In this document: piece by piece, positions 35,981 through 46,966 of the stretch
How positions within the stretch are numbered: position 1 is the first letter of the stretch
Layout: every line of letters starts with the position of its first letter
Origin: Geminicoccaceae bacterium
GTDB lineage: Bacteria; Pseudomonadota; Alphaproteobacteria; Geminicoccales; Geminicoccaceae
Reading direction: 5' to 3'
Length of the DNA: 49,085 nt
Assembly: GCA_007694015.1 (NCBI GenBank)
Contig: RECO01000174.1
Location: forward strand, 1-49,085
Made by a program: the position numbers and the translations under genes
Notes under the pieces: model-generated
Told to the model about the DNA's origin: nothing
Seen by the model: only the letters and a program-made list of their open reading frames with translations
Databases searched by the model: none

Positions 35981-38041
35981 ATGCCGAAGCTGACCATCAA
36001 CGGCCAGGAGGTCGAGGTTCCGGCCGGGGCCACGGTGTTCCAGGCCTGCGAGCTGGCCGGGTTCGAGGTGCCGCATTTTTGTTTCCACCCGCGCCTGAAC
36101 ATCGCCGGCAATTGCCGCATGTGCCTGGTCGAGATCGAAAAGGCGCCGAAGCCGGTGGCGAGCTGCGCCATGCCCGCCGCCGAGGGCATGGTGGTCCACA
36201 CCAACACGCCGACGGTGAAAAAGGCGCAGAAGGGCGTGTTGGAGCTTCTGCTCATCAACCACCCGCTCGATTGCCCCATCTGCGACCAGGGCGGCGAATG
36301 CGATCTGCAGGACCTGACCCTGCTCTACGGCCCGGACAGCTCGCGCTTCGCCGAGAACAAGCGCCCGGTCGCCGACAAATATCTGGGCCCGCTCATCTCG
36401 ACGCACATGACCCGGTGCATCCACTGCACCCGCTGCGTGCGCTTCATCAACGAGATCGCCGGCATCGAGGAGCTGGGCGCCACCGGCCGCGGCGAGCACA
36501 TGGAGATCGGCACCTGGGTCGAGGCGGCGATCACCTCGGAGCTGTCCGGCAACATCATCGACCTTTGCCCGGTCGGCGCCCTCAACAGCAAGCCCTACGA
36601 GTACACGGCGCGGACCTGGGAATTGCGCAAGCACGAGGGCATCGACGTCATGGACGCGGTGGGTTCGAGCATCCGCATCGACACCCGCGGCAACGAGGTC
36701 ATGCGCATCCTGCCGCGGCTGCACGAGGATGTGAACGAGGAGTGGATCGCCGACAAGACCCGCTTCGCCTATGACGGCCTGAAGCGGCGGCGGCTCGACA
36801 AGCCGTGGGTAAAGAAGGACGGCAAGCTGCAGCCGGCGACGTGGCCCGAAGCGTTCGACGCGATCCGCGCCGGCCTCGACGGTCTTAAGGGCAAGCAGAT
36901 CGCCGGCATCGTCGGTGACCAGGTCGACCTCGAAGCCATGGTTGCCTTCAAGGACCTGATGGCAGCATTCGAGAGCCCGCACGTCGATTGCCGCCAGGAT
37001 GGCGCCAAGCTGGCACAGCCGCGGGCTTCATATCTCTTCAACACCACCATCGCCGGCATCGAGCAGGCCGACGCGATCTTGTTGATCGGCACCTTCCCGC
37101 GCCACGAAGCGCCGCTGGTGAATGCCCGCATCCGCAAGCGTTATCGGATGGGCGGTTTGCAGGTGGGGCGCATCGGCTGCCCGGGTGACCTCACCTACCC
37201 GGTCACCGACCTCGGCGCCGGGCCGCCAACGCTGGCCGAATTGGCTGCCGGCAAGCACGATTTCGGGGCGGTGCTGGAGGCCGCCGAACGGCCGATGCTG
37301 ATCCTCGGCACAGGCGCGCTCGCGCGCGACGACGGCGGCAGGATCCTGGGCCTCGCCCGCCAGGTGGCGGAGCGCTACGGGATGGTGCAGGAGGCGTGGA
37401 ACGGCTTCAACGTGCTGCACCGGGCAGCCAGCCGGGTCGGCGGGCTCGACTTGGGCCTCGTGCCGGGCAAGGGCGGCAAGGACGTCGCCTCCATCCTGCA
37501 GGCGGCGGCCAAGGGCCAGGTCAAGGCGGTCTATCTGCTCGGTGCCGACGAGATCGAGACAGAAGCCCTCGCGGACGCCTTCGTCATCTACCAGGGCAGT
37601 CATGGCGACCGTGGCGCGCACGTTGCCGACGTCATCCTGCCCGGTGCCGCCTACACCGAGAAGCCCGCGACCTGGGTCAACACCGAAGGACGGCCGCAGC
37701 GCTCGCCGGCGGCGGCCTTCCCACCGGGCGACGCCAAGGAGGATTGGAAGATCCTGCGCGCCCTGTCCGCCGCACTCGGCCACACCCTGGCTTACGACAC
37801 GCTTGCCCAGGTGCGCGCCCGGATCAAGGAAGTGGCCCCGCACCTGGCCCTGATGGACCGCATCGAGCCGGCGCCGTGGGCGGCCTTCGGCGCTAGCGGG
37901 GCGGCCGACGAAACGCCCTTCACCGCGCCCATCACCGACTACTACCGCACCTGCCCGATCAGCCGGGCGTCGGCGACCATGGCCGCCTGCGTCGAGGAAA
38001 TCGTCGGCCAGGCCGAAAAGGCGACCGGCACCCATGGTTGA
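35981..38041 (+). CDS. nuoG: NADH-quinone oxidoreductase subunit G
   Basis: This 686-residue 75-kDa-type subunit has an N-terminal ferredoxin domain ([18 protein letters not shown], 2Fe-2S) and a His-Cys cluster region around [16 protein letters not shown] 4Fe-4S pair follows ([17 protein letters not shown]), and then a molybdopterin-oxidoreductase-like domain without cofactor (from about residue 220). The length is that of the shorter alphaproteobacterial/mitochondrial form. Its stop overlaps the nuoH start (ATGGTTGA). Confidence 0.97.
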   Translation: MPKLTINGQEVEVPAGATVFQACELAGFEVPHFCFHPRLNIAGNCRMCLVEIEKAPKPVASCAMPAAEGMVVHTNTPTVKKAQKGVLELLLINHPLDCPICDQGGECDLQDLTLLYGPDSSRFAENKRPVADKYLGPLISTHMTRCIHCTRCVRFINEIAGIEELGATGRGEHMEIGTWVEAAITSELSGNIIDLCPVGALNSKPYEYTARTWELRKHEGIDVMDAVGSSIRIDTRGNEVMRILPRLHEDVNEEWIADKTRFAYDGLKRRRLDKPWVKKDGKLQPATWPEAFDAIRAGLDGLKGKQIAGIVGDQVDLEAMVAFKDLMAAFESPHVDCRQDGAKLAQPRASYLFNTTIAGIEQADAILLIGTFPRHEAPLVNARIRKRYRMGGLQVGRIGCPGDLTYPVTDLGAGPPTLAELAAGKHDFGAVLEAAERPMLILGTGALARDDGGRILGLARQVAERYGMVQEAWNGFNVLHRAASRVGGLDLGLVPGKGGKDVASILQAAAKGQVKAVYLLGADEIETEALADAFVIYQGSHGDRGAHVADVILPGAAYTEKPATWVNTEGRPQRSPAAAFPPGDAKEDWKILRALSAALGHTLAYDTLAQVRARIKEVAPHLALMDRIEPAPWAAFGASGAADETPFTAPITDYYRTCPISRASATMAACVEEIVGQAEKATGTHG

Positions 38042-39026
38042 GAACGTCGTCACCCTCGCCATCATCGTCGCCCAGATCATGGCGATCGTCGGCCCGCTCC
38101 TGCTCGCCGTCGCCTACACGACCTGGGCCGAGCGCAAGGTGATCGGCGCCATGCAGCTGCGCCAGGGGCCGATGACGGTCGGGCCCTGGGGGTTGCTGCA
38201 GCCGATTGCCGACGGGGCCAAGCTGTTCCTCAAGGAAACGGTGATCCCGAGCGGTGCCAACAAGGTGGTGTTCATCGCAGCGCCGATGATCACCTTCGTG
38301 CTCGCGCTGATCGGCTGGGCGGTGATCCCCTTCGCCGAGGGTTGGGTGATCGCCGACATCAACGTCGGCATCCTCTACCTGCTCGCGGTCAGCTCGCTCG
38401 GCGTCTACGGCGTGGTCATGGCCGGCTGGGCGTCGAACTCGCGCTACGCCTTTCTGGGTGCGATGCGCTCGTCGGCGCAGATGATCTCCTACGAGATCGC
38501 CATCGGCCTGATCATCATCAACGTGCTGATCACGGCGGGCTCGTTGAACCTCACCGAGATCGTCCTGGCGCAGCAATCGGTGTGGTACATCATCCCGCAC
38601 TTCCCGATGTTCATCGTTTTCATCGCCGCCATCCTCGCCGAGACCAACCGCCATCCCTTCGACCTGCCCGAGGACGAAAGCTCCCTGGTGACGGGCTACA
38701 ACGTCGAATACAGCTCGATGGCGTTCGCCCTCTTCTTCCTCGGCGAATACGCCAACATGATCTTGATGAGCGCCATCGCCGTCATCCTGTTCCTGGGCGG
38801 CTGGCTGCCACCGATCGACATAGCGCCCTTCAACTGGATACCGGGACCGATCTGGTTCATCCTCAAGATCTGTGCCGTGTTGTTCATCTTCTTCTGGGCC
38901 CGGGCGACCCTGCCGCGCTATCGCTACGACCAGTTGATGCGCCTCGGGTGGAAGGTTTTCTTGCCCTTCTCGCTGCTGTGGGTGGTCCTCACCTCGGGTG
39001 TGCTGCTCGCCTTCGACATGCTCTGA
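38034..39026 (+). CDS. nuoH: NADH-quinone oxidoreductase subunit H
   Basis: This 330-residue membrane subunit (ND1) has eight to nine helices and links the hydrophilic arm to the proton-pumping arm, lining the quinone channel. Signatures are [20 protein letters not shown] and the following [15 protein letters not shown], and the acidic loop [20 protein letters not shown] that contacts the quinone site. It begins within the end of nuoG. Confidence 0.97.
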   Translation: MVENVVTLAIIVAQIMAIVGPLLLAVAYTTWAERKVIGAMQLRQGPMTVGPWGLLQPIADGAKLFLKETVIPSGANKVVFIAAPMITFVLALIGWAVIPFAEGWVIADINVGILYLLAVSSLGVYGVVMAGWASNSRYAFLGAMRSSAQMISYEIAIGLIIINVLITAGSLNLTEIVLAQQSVWYIIPHFPMFIVFIAAILAETNRHPFDLPEDESSLVTGYNVEYSSMAFALFFLGEYANMILMSAIAVILFLGGWLPPIDIAPFNWIPGPIWFILKICAVLFIFFWARATLPRYRYDQLMRLGWKVFLPFSLLWVVLTSGVLLAFDML

Positions 39027-39068
39027 TGACGTCGTCACACCACCAACTGATGCGCTAGGGGACACGAC

Positions 39069-39560
39069 ATGGCCACGACCATCGACCGTGCCGCGAAAAC
39101 CTTCCTGCTGCAGGAGCTGGTGAGCGGCTTCTGGCTGACCTTCCGCTACATGTTCAAGAAAAAGTACACCTTGAACTATCCCTACGAGAAGGGTCCCCTC
39201 AGCCCGCGTTTTCGGGGGGAACACGCGCTTCGGCGCTATCCGAACGGTGAAGAACGGTGCATCGCCTGCAAGCTGTGCGAAGCGATCTGTCCGGCGCAAG
39301 CCATCACGATCGAGAGCGAGCCGCGCCCGGACGGCAGCCGGCGGACGACGCGCTACGACATCGACATGACCAAGTGCATCTATTGCGGCTTCTGCGAGGA
39401 GGCGTGCCCGGTGGACGCCATCGTCGAGGGGCCGAACTTCGAATTCGCCGCCTACACCCGCGAGGAGCTGTTCTACGACAAGGAGAAGCTGCTTGCGAAC
39501 GGCGAGCGTTGGGAGACGGAGATCGCGGCCAATCTGGCCGCCGACGCCCCTTATCGCTGA
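39069..39560 (+). CDS. nuoI: NADH-quinone oxidoreductase subunit I
   Basis: This 163-residue ferredoxin-like subunit carries clusters N6a and N6b. It has two complete 4Fe-4S motifs: [12 protein letters not shown] and [12 protein letters not shown]. The N-terminal helix [20 protein letters not shown] and the [28 protein letters not shown] lead are characteristic. The preceding spacer is 42 nt with a GGGGA ribosome site. Confidence 0.98.
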   Translation: MATTIDRAAKTFLLQELVSGFWLTFRYMFKKKYTLNYPYEKGPLSPRFRGEHALRRYPNGEERCIACKLCEAICPAQAITIESEPRPDGSRRTTRYDIDMTKCIYCGFCEEACPVDAIVEGPNFEFAAYTREELFYDKEKLLANGERWETEIAANLAADAPYR

Positions 39561-39615
39561 TCCCTGACGCCCGCTTGACCTTGCGCCCCGAGGCGGGTGC
39601 TGGAGCCTTCGCACG

Positions 39616-40221
39616 ATGACCGTCGCCCTCGCCGTGTTCTACCTGCTCGCCGGGATCACCATCGCCTCCGGCGTCATGGTCATCTCTGCCCGCAATCCGG
39701 TTCATTCCGTCCTGTTCATGATCCTCGCCTTCTTCAACAGTGCGGGCCTGTTCGTGCTGGCCGGGGCCGAGTTCCTGGCGATGGTCTTGATCGTCGTCTA
39801 CGTCGGTGCCGTCGCCGTGCTGTTCTTGTTCGTCGTCATGATGCTCGACATCGACGTGGTGGCGATGCGCCAGGGCTTCATGAAGTATCTGCCGGTGGGT
39901 GCCCTGGTCGGGCTGGTTTTGTTGATCGAGCTCTTCCTGGTGTTCGGCACCCTCCGCATCGCCGACGCGCCGATCGCTGCCAGCGTGCCGACGCCCGAAG
40001 GCGTGACCAACACCGAAGCCTTGGGGGCAGTGCTCTACACCGAGTACTTCTTCGCCTTCCAACTGGCGGGCATCATCCTCCTCGTTGCCATCATCGGCGC
40101 CATCACCCTGACCTTGCGCGACCGCGGGCCGATCAAGCGGCAGAACATCAGCGAACAGGTGCATCGCGACCGCACCAAGTCGGTGCGGATGCGCCGCGTC
40201 GAGCCCGGTCGGGGGCTCTGA
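39616..40221 (+). CDS. nuoJ: NADH-quinone oxidoreductase subunit J
   Basis: This 201-residue ND6-type membrane subunit has five hydrophobic segments. The conserved third helix is [24 protein letters not shown]. The opening [29 protein letters not shown] is typical. A basic cytoplasmic tail ([15 protein letters not shown]) follows the last helix. The next gene starts 1 nt after its stop. Confidence 0.96.
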   Translation: MTVALAVFYLLAGITIASGVMVISARNPVHSVLFMILAFFNSAGLFVLAGAEFLAMVLIVVYVGAVAVLFLFVVMMLDIDVVAMRQGFMKYLPVGALVGLVLLIELFLVFGTLRIADAPIAASVPTPEGVTNTEALGAVLYTEYFFAFQLAGIILLVAIIGAITLTLRDRGPIKRQNISEQVHRDRTKSVRMRRVEPGRGL

Positions 40222-40222
40222 G

Positions 40223-40531
40223 ATGCCGGTACCCGTCGAACATTTCCTGGTCGTGGCCGCGGTGCTGTTCACGCTCGGCATCTTCGGCATCTTTTTGAAC
40301 CGCAAGAACATCATCGTCATTCTGATGTCGATCGAACTGATCCTGTTGGCGGTGAACATCAACCTCATCGCCTTCTCGGCGCATCTCGGTGACCTGGTCG
40401 GTCAGGTGTTCGCCATGTTCATCCTCACCGTCGCCGCCGCCGAAGCGGCGATCGGGCTCGCCATCGTGGTGGTGGTGTACCGCGCCCGCCGCTCGATCGC
40501 GGTCGAGGACATCAACCTGATGAAGGGCTAG
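40223..40531 (+). CDS. nuoK: NADH-quinone oxidoreductase subunit K
   Basis: This 102-residue ND4L-type antiporter-adjacent subunit has three transmembrane helices. The conserved [18 protein letters not shown] contains the membrane glutamate used in proton transfer, and a second acidic residue lies in [18 protein letters not shown]. Length is exact for the family. Confidence 0.97.
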   Translation: MPVPVEHFLVVAAVLFTLGIFGIFLNRKNIIVILMSIELILLAVNINLIAFSAHLGDLVGQVFAMFILTVAAAEAAIGLAIVVVVYRARRSIAVEDINLMKG

Positions 40532-40536
40532 GCGGC

Positions 40537-42459
40537 ATGTACACGGCCATCGTCTTTCTGCCGCTGTTGGGGGCCATCGTCGCCGGCCTGTTCGGCCGCA
40601 TCATCGGCGACCGCGCGGCGCAGATCGTCACCTGCTCGCTGCTCTGCATCTCGGCGCTCCTGTCCGGCATCGCGCTCTTGACCGTGCCCTTCGGCGAGCC
40701 GTTCAAGGTGCCGCTCGCCACCTGGATCGTCTCCGGCTCGTTCGAGGTCGACTGGGCGCTTCGGATCGACGCGCTGACCGTCGTCATGCTGGTGGTCGTG
40801 ACCTGGGTGTCGGCGCTCGTCCACATCTACTCCATCGGCTACATGAGCCACGACGCGTCGATCGCGCGGTTCATGAGCTATCTGTCGCTCTTCACCTTCG
40901 CCATGCTGATGCTGGTGACGGCCGACAACTTCCTCCAGCTGTTCTTTGGCTGGGAGGGCGTCGGCGTCGCCTCATATCTCCTGATCGGCTTCTGGTACGA
41001 GAAAGCGAGCGCCAACAACGCGGCGATGAAGGCGTTCATCGTCAACCGTGTCGGCGACTTCGCGCTGATCCTCGGCATTGCCGCCATCTTCCTCGTCTTC
41101 GACAGCGTCGACTTCGACACGGTGTTCGCGGCAGCCCCCGCCTTCGCCGAGCATCAGATCGCGCTGTTCGGGGTGACCTGGTCGACGCTCGACCTGATCT
41201 GTATCCTCCTGTTCATCGGTGCCATGGGCAAGTCCGCCCAGCTTGGCCTGCACACCTGGCTGCCGGACGCGATGGAGGGCCCGACGCCGGTCTCGGCCTT
41301 GATCCACGCCGCCACCATGGTGACCGCCGGCGTCTTCCTCATCGCCCGCGTCTCGCCGATCATCGAATATGCGCCCGTAGCCCTCGCCGTGATCGTCCTG
41401 ATCGGCGCCACGACCGCGTTCTTCGCCGCGACCGTGGCGCTCACCCAGAACGACATCAAACGGGTGATCGCCTATTCGACCTGCTCGCAGCTCGGCTACA
41501 TGTTCTTCGCCCTCGGCGTCGGCGCCTATGCGGCCGCCATCTTCCACCTGTTCACCCACGCCTTCTTCAAGGCCCTTTTGTTCCTCGCCGCCGGCTCGGT
41601 GATCCACGGCATGTCGAACGAACAGGACATGCGGCGGATGGGCGGCATCTGGCGGCACATGAAGTTCACCTACGCCATGATGTGGATCGGCTCGCTGGCC
41701 CTCGTGGGCGTGCCCTTCTTCGCCGGCTTCTACTCCAAGGACCTGATCCTGGAGGCGGCCTTCGCCGCCGGGGGTGTCGGGTTCTACGCCTTCGCGCTCG
41801 GCATCGCCGCCGCGGTGATGACCGCGTTCTACTCCGGCCGGCTCCTGTTCATGACCTTCCACGGCAAGCCGCGGGCCTCCGAGGAGGTCATGCACCACGT
41901 CCACGAAAGCCCGCTCGTCATGACCATTCCGCTCGGTCTGTTGGCGGTGGGGGCCGTGTTCGCCGGCTATCTGGGCTTGCCGATGGTGGCCGACGACCAC
42001 GCGTTCTGGGGCGGGTCGATCTACCTCGCCGAAATGGAGCGCAACATCATCTACCTCGCCCACTACGTGCCGACCTGGGTGGTCATCGCCCCGATCGTCG
42101 CCGGCTTCGTCGGCCTGGGCCTCGCCTATGTCATCTACATCCAGCGCACCGAGCTCGCCGATCGCCTCGCCGAGCGGTTCCGCCCGCTCTACCAGTTCTC
42201 GTTGAACAAGTGGTACTTCGACGAGCTGTACGACGCCCTGTTCGTGCGGCCGGCGCGCCAGGCGGGCACGTTCCTCTGGCGCCGGGTCGATGCCGGGATC
42301 ATCGACGACTACGGCCCGAACGGGGTGGCCGCGACCGCCCTCGAAGGCACCAAGCGCGTGGTCAAGCTGCAGACCGGCTACATCTACCACTACGCCTTCG
42401 TCATGCTGATCGGTGTGGCCGCCCTGGTCAGCTGGTTTCTCTTCGTGGCGCGGGGCTGA
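40537..42459 (+). CDS. nuoL: NADH-quinone oxidoreductase subunit L
   Basis: This 640-residue antiporter-like proton-pumping subunit (ND5) has about 16 helices. Signatures include [19 protein letters not shown] (glutamate of the pump), [35 protein letters not shown] with the channel Lys, and [17 protein letters not shown]. The C-terminal lateral helix region is present, with [12 protein letters not shown] near it. It begins 5 nt after nuoK. Confidence 0.97.
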   Translation: MYTAIVFLPLLGAIVAGLFGRIIGDRAAQIVTCSLLCISALLSGIALLTVPFGEPFKVPLATWIVSGSFEVDWALRIDALTVVMLVVVTWVSALVHIYSIGYMSHDASIARFMSYLSLFTFAMLMLVTADNFLQLFFGWEGVGVASYLLIGFWYEKASANNAAMKAFIVNRVGDFALILGIAAIFLVFDSVDFDTVFAAAPAFAEHQIALFGVTWSTLDLICILLFIGAMGKSAQLGLHTWLPDAMEGPTPVSALIHAATMVTAGVFLIARVSPIIEYAPVALAVIVLIGATTAFFAATVALTQNDIKRVIAYSTCSQLGYMFFALGVGAYAAAIFHLFTHAFFKALLFLAAGSVIHGMSNEQDMRRMGGIWRHMKFTYAMMWIGSLALVGVPFFAGFYSKDLILEAAFAAGGVGFYAFALGIAAAVMTAFYSGRLLFMTFHGKPRASEEVMHHVHESPLVMTIPLGLLAVGAVFAGYLGLPMVADDHAFWGGSIYLAEMERNIIYLAHYVPTWVVIAPIVAGFVGLGLAYVIYIQRTELADRLAERFRPLYQFSLNKWYFDELYDALFVRPARQAGTFLWRRVDAGIIDDYGPNGVAATALEGTKRVVKLQTGYIYHYAFVMLIGVAALVSWFLFVARG

Positions 42460-42463
42460 GCCG

Positions 42464-43963
42464 ATGAGCGACTGGCCGCTTCTTTCGCTCGTCATCTTCC
42501 TGCCCCTGGTCGGCGTCCTCTTCATCCTGGCGATCCGCAACGAGGACGAAGAGGTGGTGGCGCAGAACGCCAAGGCCGTGGCGCTTTGGACCTCGTCGAT
42601 CACCTTCCTCTTGAGCCTGTTGATCTGGTTCCAGTTCGACCCGAACCAGGCGGGCTTCCAACTGGTCGAAAAAGCACCTTGGCTGCCCGGCTTCGACATC
42701 AACTACCATGTTGGCGTCGACGGCATTTCCCTTTGGTTCGTGCTGCTCTCGACCTTGCTTACGGTCGTCGTCATCCTCGGCTCGTGGCATTCGGTGACCA
42801 CGCGCGTCAAGGAATACATGATCTCGTTCCTGGTCATGGAAACCTTGATGGTCGGCGTATTCTGCGCGCTCGACGTCGTCCTCTTCTATATCTTCTTCGA
42901 AGGCATCCTGATCCCGATGTTCCTGATCATCGGGATCTGGGGCGGGCCAAATCGTATCTATGCGGCGTTCAAGTTCTTCCTGTACACGCTGGTCGGCTCG
43001 GTGCTGTTCCTGGTTGCCATCATCTACATGTACCTGGTGGCCGGTACGACCGACATCCCGACGCTGATGCGCACCGAGTTCACGGCCGAAGCGCAGTGGT
43101 GGCTGTTCCTCGCACTCTTTGCCTCCTTCGCCGTCAAGGTGCCGATGTGGCCGTTCCACACCTGGCTGCCGGACGCCCATGTCGAGGCACCGACGGCCGG
43201 CTCCGTGCTGCTCGCGGGCGTGTTGTTGAAGCTCGGCGGCTACGGTTTCCTGCGCTTCTCCCTGCCGATGCTGCCGATCGCGTCCGCCGAGTTCGCCCCC
43301 TTCATCTACGCGCTCTCGGTCATTGCGGTGGTCTACACGTCGCTGGTCGCCCTGATGCAGGACGACATGAAGAAGCTCATCGCCTACTCGTCGGTAGCGC
43401 ACATGGGCATCGTCACCATCGGCGTGTTCACCTTCAACGAGCAGGGCATCCAGGGCGGCATCCTGCAGATGCTGAGCCACGGCATCGTCTCGGGGGCGCT
43501 CTTTCTCTGCGTCGGCGTCATCTACGACCGCATCCACAGCCGTGAAATCCGGCGCTATGGCGGGCTCGCCGAGCGCATGCCGATCTACGCCACCGTGTTC
43601 ATGCTGTTCATGCTGGCCTCGGTCGGCCTGCCCGGCACCAGCGGTTTCGTCGGCGAGGTCCTGGTCATCGTCGGCGTCTTCCAGGTCAATGCCTGGGTGG
43701 CGGCCCTCGCCGCGACCGGCATGATCCTCGGCGCCTGCTACATGCTTTGGCTCTATCGCCGCGTCGTCTTCGGCCCGCTGGTGCGCGAGGACCTCTTGTC
43801 GATCAAGGACATGCGGCGCCACGAAGCCGTAGCCTTCGCGCCCTTGATCATTTTGGTCATCGTCATGGGCGTCTATCCCAACTTCTTCCTCGAGCCGATG
43901 GCGGCGAGCGTCGATGCGCTCCTGTTGCAGCTCGAGCCCGTGACCACCCTGGCTGCCGACTGA
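42464..43963 (+). CDS. nuoM: NADH-quinone oxidoreductase subunit M
   Basis: This 499-residue ND4-type proton-pumping subunit starts at ATG 42464, 4 nt after the nuoL stop; the longer track start is within nuoL. Signatures are [34 protein letters not shown] (key Glu), [37 protein letters not shown] (channel Lys) and [15 protein letters not shown]. About 14 helices are evident. Confidence 0.97.
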   Translation: MSDWPLLSLVIFLPLVGVLFILAIRNEDEEVVAQNAKAVALWTSSITFLLSLLIWFQFDPNQAGFQLVEKAPWLPGFDINYHVGVDGISLWFVLLSTLLTVVVILGSWHSVTTRVKEYMISFLVMETLMVGVFCALDVVLFYIFFEGILIPMFLIIGIWGGPNRIYAAFKFFLYTLVGSVLFLVAIIYMYLVAGTTDIPTLMRTEFTAEAQWWLFLALFASFAVKVPMWPFHTWLPDAHVEAPTAGSVLLAGVLLKLGGYGFLRFSLPMLPIASAEFAPFIYALSVIAVVYTSLVALMQDDMKKLIAYSSVAHMGIVTIGVFTFNEQGIQGGILQMLSHGIVSGALFLCVGVIYDRIHSREIRRYGGLAERMPIYATVFMLFMLASVGLPGTSGFVGEVLVIVGVFQVNAWVAALAATGMILGACYMLWLYRRVVFGPLVREDLLSIKDMRRHEAVAFAPLIILVIVMGVYPNFFLEPMAASVDALLLQLEPVTTLAAD

Positions 43964-43987
43964 CGGCCGCGCGGAGCACCTCGTCCG

Positions 43988-45436
43988 ATGTCCACGAGCT
44001 ACCTCTTTCCAGCCGCGCCCGAACTGCTCTTGATCCTGAGCGGGCTGGTTTTGCTCCTGGTCGGCTCGTTCAAGGATCACGCGGCCGGCGCGCGTCTCGT
44101 CTCGACCTTGGCCCTGGTGACGCTGGCCGTGGCCTTCTTCGCGACGATCATCGTGACACCCGGCGCCGCCATCTACGCGTTCCGCGAGCACTTCGTGCTC
44201 GACGCCTTCGCGGGCTTCATGAAGGGCGTGGTGTTTTTGGGCGCCCTCGGCACCCTCCTCATCGCCCAGCCCTATCTCCGCCAGGAGAAGCTGGAGCGGT
44301 TCGAATACGCCCTGCTCGTGCTGTTCTCGACCGCCGGCATGGGTCTCCTGTTGTCGGCCAACAGCTTCCTTGCCCTCTACGTCGCCCTCGAACTCATGAC
44401 GCTGCCGCTCTACGTCATGGCCGCCTTCAAGCGCGACACCTTCAAGTCGACGGAAGCGGGGCTCAAATACTTCGTCCTCGGGGCACTCGCCTCGGGCATG
44501 CTGCTCTACGGCATCTCGCTGGTCTACGGCTTCACCGGCACCATCAGTTTCACCGCCCTGCAGGACATCTACGCCGCGGGCGACGTTCGCCTGCCGATCG
44601 GGGCGCTGGTGGGCCTCGTCTTCATCGCCGCCGGCCTCGCCTTCAAGCTCGGTGCGGTGCCCTTCCACATGTGGACGCCCGACGTCTACGAGGGGGCGCC
44701 CACCGCCGTGACGGCGTTCTTCGCCGCCGCCCCCAAGATCGCCGCCATGGGCCTCACCGTGCGCGTGTTCGCCGAGCCCTTCGGTGCGTTCGTCGCCGAC
44801 TGGCAGCAGATCGTCATCGCCGTTGCCGTCGGTTCGATGGCGCTCGGCGCCTTCGGTGCCATCGGCCAAACCAACATCAAGCGGTTGATGGCCTATTCGG
44901 GCATCGGCCATGTCGGCTACGCCCTGGTCGGCTTGGCGGCCGGCACCGAGCGCGGCGTCTATGGTGTCCTCGTCTACATGACGCTCTACCTCTTCATGAC
45001 CGTCGGTACCTTCGCCGTCATCTTGACGCTGCGGCGGCGCGGTCAGGAACTGGAGCGCGTGCAGGACTTCGCCGGGCTCTCGAAGGAACAGCCGCTTCTG
45101 GCGCTGGCGGCCGCCATCTTCATGTTCTCGCTCGCCGGCATCCCGCCGCTCGCCGGCTTCTTCGGCAAGCTCTACGTCTTCCTCGCCGCGGTCGACGCCG
45201 GTCTCATCGCGCTGGCCGTATTCGGCGTGTTGATGAGCGTGGTCGGCGCCTACTATTATCTGCGCATCGTCAAGCTCATGTACTTCGATGCGCCGCCCGA
45301 GCCGTTCGACAAGACGATCGAACCCGAGTTGCAGGCGGTGCTGGTCGTGACCACGGCGGTGACCGCGCTGTTCATCGTCTTCCCGGGCCCGATCCTCGGC
45401 ACCGCGCAGGTGGCCGCCAGCGCGCTGTTTCCATGA
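43988..45436 (+). CDS. nuoN: NADH-quinone oxidoreductase subunit N
   Basis: This 482-residue ND2-type proton-pumping subunit is the last of the nuo set. Signatures are LYVALELMTLPLYVMAAF (key Glu), GLAFKLGAVPFHMWTPDVYEGAPTAVTAFF (channel Lys), IKRLMAYSGIGHVGYALVG and FSLAGIPPLAGFFGKLYVF. All 14 nuo genes are therefore present in canonical order with no insertion. birA follows 10 nt after its stop. Confidence 0.97.
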   Translation: MSTSYLFPAAPELLLILSGLVLLLVGSFKDHAAGARLVSTLALVTLAVAFFATIIVTPGAAIYAFREHFVLDAFAGFMKGVVFLGALGTLLIAQPYLRQEKLERFEYALLVLFSTAGMGLLLSANSFLALYVALELMTLPLYVMAAFKRDTFKSTEAGLKYFVLGALASGMLLYGISLVYGFTGTISFTALQDIYAAGDVRLPIGALVGLVFIAAGLAFKLGAVPFHMWTPDVYEGAPTAVTAFFAAAPKIAAMGLTVRVFAEPFGAFVADWQQIVIAVAVGSMALGAFGAIGQTNIKRLMAYSGIGHVGYALVGLAAGTERGVYGVLVYMTLYLFMTVGTFAVILTLRRRGQELERVQDFAGLSKEQPLLALAAAIFMFSLAGIPPLAGFFGKLYVFLAAVDAGLIALAVFGVLMSVVGAYYYLRIVKLMYFDAPPEPFDKTIEPELQAVLVVTTAVTALFIVFPGPILGTAQVAASALFP

Positions 45437-45446
45437 CCGCGGTCAC

Positions 45447-46181
45447 TTGAGCGGCGCCTGGCCCGACACGGCGGCGGGCTTTCGCATCGAGGTCCACGAG
45501 GTCGTGGGCTCGACCCAGGATCTCGCCCGTGCGCGCCTCGGCCGCGGCGAGGACGTGGTCGTGGTGGGCCTAGAGCAGACCGCCGGCCGCGGCCGGCTCG
45601 ACCGGGTTTGGACCTCGCCGCCCGGTAATCTCTACGCCTCCACCCTGTTGCGGGTCACCCTCCTGCCGCGTCTGCTGCCGGCGTCGTCCTTGGTCGTCGC
45701 CGTGGCGTTGGCCGAAGCGCTGGAGGCGCTGGGCGCTGCGCCGCGCGTGAAATGGCCGAACGACCTGTTGCTCGGCGGGCTAAAGGTCGCGGGCATCCTG
45801 TTGGAGCACCAAAACGGCCATCTCGTCATCGGCACCGGCATCAACGTCAAGGCGACGCCGCAAGGGCAGCCGGCGGCGACCACGCTCGCAGCGGTCGGGA
45901 TCAGCCCCACTTTGCCGCAGCTCCTGGAAGCCTATCTGCTGCGCCTGCGGGCGCGTTTCACCGAGTTCGAACAGCACGGCTTTTTCGCCATCCGCCAAGC
46001 CTGGCTGGAGCGGGCCGAAGCGCTCGGCCAGCCCTTGCGCGTGCGGCTGGCGGATGGCCTCCTGGAGGGGCGTCACGGCGGCATCGACGATTATGGTGCC
46101 TTGCGCGTCGAGGTGGCCGACGGCGTCGTCCTGGTGGCGGTGGGGGACGTGGAACTGGTGCGGACGCAGGAGGGAGCTTGA
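45447..46181 (+). CDS. birA: Biotin--[acetyl-CoA-carboxylase] ligase
   Basis: This 244-residue enzyme activates biotin as biotinyl-AMP and transfers it to the biotin carboxyl carrier protein. Motifs are EVVGSTQDLARARL, EQTAGRGRLDRVWTSPPGNLY (biotinyl-AMP loop), VKWPNDLLLGGLKVAGILLE and GTGINV. It lacks the N-terminal DNA-binding domain of E. coli BirA, so it is a ligase only and not a repressor. The start is TTG 45447, with no strong ribosome site, and depends on coupling to nuoN. Its stop overlaps the coaX start (TGATG). Placement after nuoN is common in alphaproteobacteria. Confidence 0.93.
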   Translation: MSGAWPDTAAGFRIEVHEVVGSTQDLARARLGRGEDVVVVGLEQTAGRGRLDRVWTSPPGNLYASTLLRVTLLPRLLPASSLVVAVALAEALEALGAAPRVKWPNDLLLGGLKVAGILLEHQNGHLVIGTGINVKATPQGQPAATTLAAVGISPTLPQLLEAYLLRLRARFTEFEQHGFFAIRQAWLERAEALGQPLRVRLADGLLEGRHGGIDDYGALRVEVADGVVLVAVGDVELVRTQEGA

Positions 46182-46966
46182 TGCTGCTCGCGATCGACGT
46201 CGGCAATACGAACACCGTGTTCGCGCTCTACGAGGGCGAACGGCGCCTGGAAAGTTGGCGGCTGGCCACGGTGCGCGATCGCACCGCCGACGAGTACGCG
46301 CTGGCCCTGGTCCAACTGATGGAGATGGCGGGCTTCGTGCCCCGGCGCATCGAGCAGGCCATCGCCTCGTCGGTGGTGCCGCAGGCCAACATGGCGTTGC
46401 GCTGGATGTGCCGCGACCGCCTGCGCTGCCCGATCGCCTTCGTCGGCCAGGAAATCGAGGTCCCGATCAAGGTGCTCCTGGCCAACCCGCACGAGGTCGG
46501 CGCCGACCGCCTGGTCAACGCCTACGCCGCGCACCGCCGCCATGGCGGTGACCTGATCGTCATCGACTTCGGCACCGCCACCACCTTCGACGTGGTCGAT
46601 GCCTCGGGCGGCTATCACGGCGGCATCATCGCCCCCGGCGTCAACCTGTCGCTCGAGGCCTTGAACCGGGCGGCCGCCAAGCTGCCGCGCATCGGCATCG
46701 AGAAGACCGCTAAAGTAATCGGCGATAGTACCGTTTCGGCGATGCAATCTGGGGTGTTTTGGGGCTATGTTGCGCTGATCGAAGGTTTGGTGGCGCGCAT
46801 TCGCGCCGAATTCGGCCGGCCCATGGGCGTCATCGCCACCGGCGGTCTGGCGCCCCTGTTCGGCGGTGCCACCCAGGCCATCGATCAGATCGACCGCGAC
46901 TTGACCATGATCGGCCTCGTCGACCTTTTTCGGGCAGGCGTTGCCCGTGTGGAGACTCCAGGATGA
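46181..46966 (+). CDS. coaX: Type III pantothenate kinase
   Basis: This 261-residue ASKHA-fold kinase catalyses the first step of coenzyme A synthesis and is not feedback-inhibited by CoA. Signatures are LLAIDVGNTNTVFALYEG (phosphate loop), NPHEVGADRLVNAYAAH (catalytic Asp), VIDFGTATTFDVVDASG and GGIIAPGVNLSLEAL. The start at ATG 46181 has AGGGAG upstream and overlaps the birA stop. Its own stop overlaps the rnj start (ATGA). Sequence near 46715-46760 is briefly AT-richer, but the reading frame is intact. Confidence 0.96.
   Translation: MLLAIDVGNTNTVFALYEGERRLESWRLATVRDRTADEYALALVQLMEMAGFVPRRIEQAIASSVVPQANMALRWMCRDRLRCPIAFVGQEIEVPIKVLLANPHEVGADRLVNAYAAHRRHGGDLIVIDFGTATTFDVVDASGGYHGGIIAPGVNLSLEALNRAAAKLPRIGIEKTAKVIGDSTVSAMQSGVFWGYVALIEGLVARIRAEFGRPMGVIATGGLAPLFGGATQAIDQIDRDLTMIGLVDLFRAGVARVETPG

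Noticed and set aside
42428-44911. 827-residue minus-strand ORF opposite nuoM and nuoN
   Set aside because: It is a shadow ORF with Asp/Glu/His/Gln-rich composition typical of the reverse strand of membrane-protein genes.
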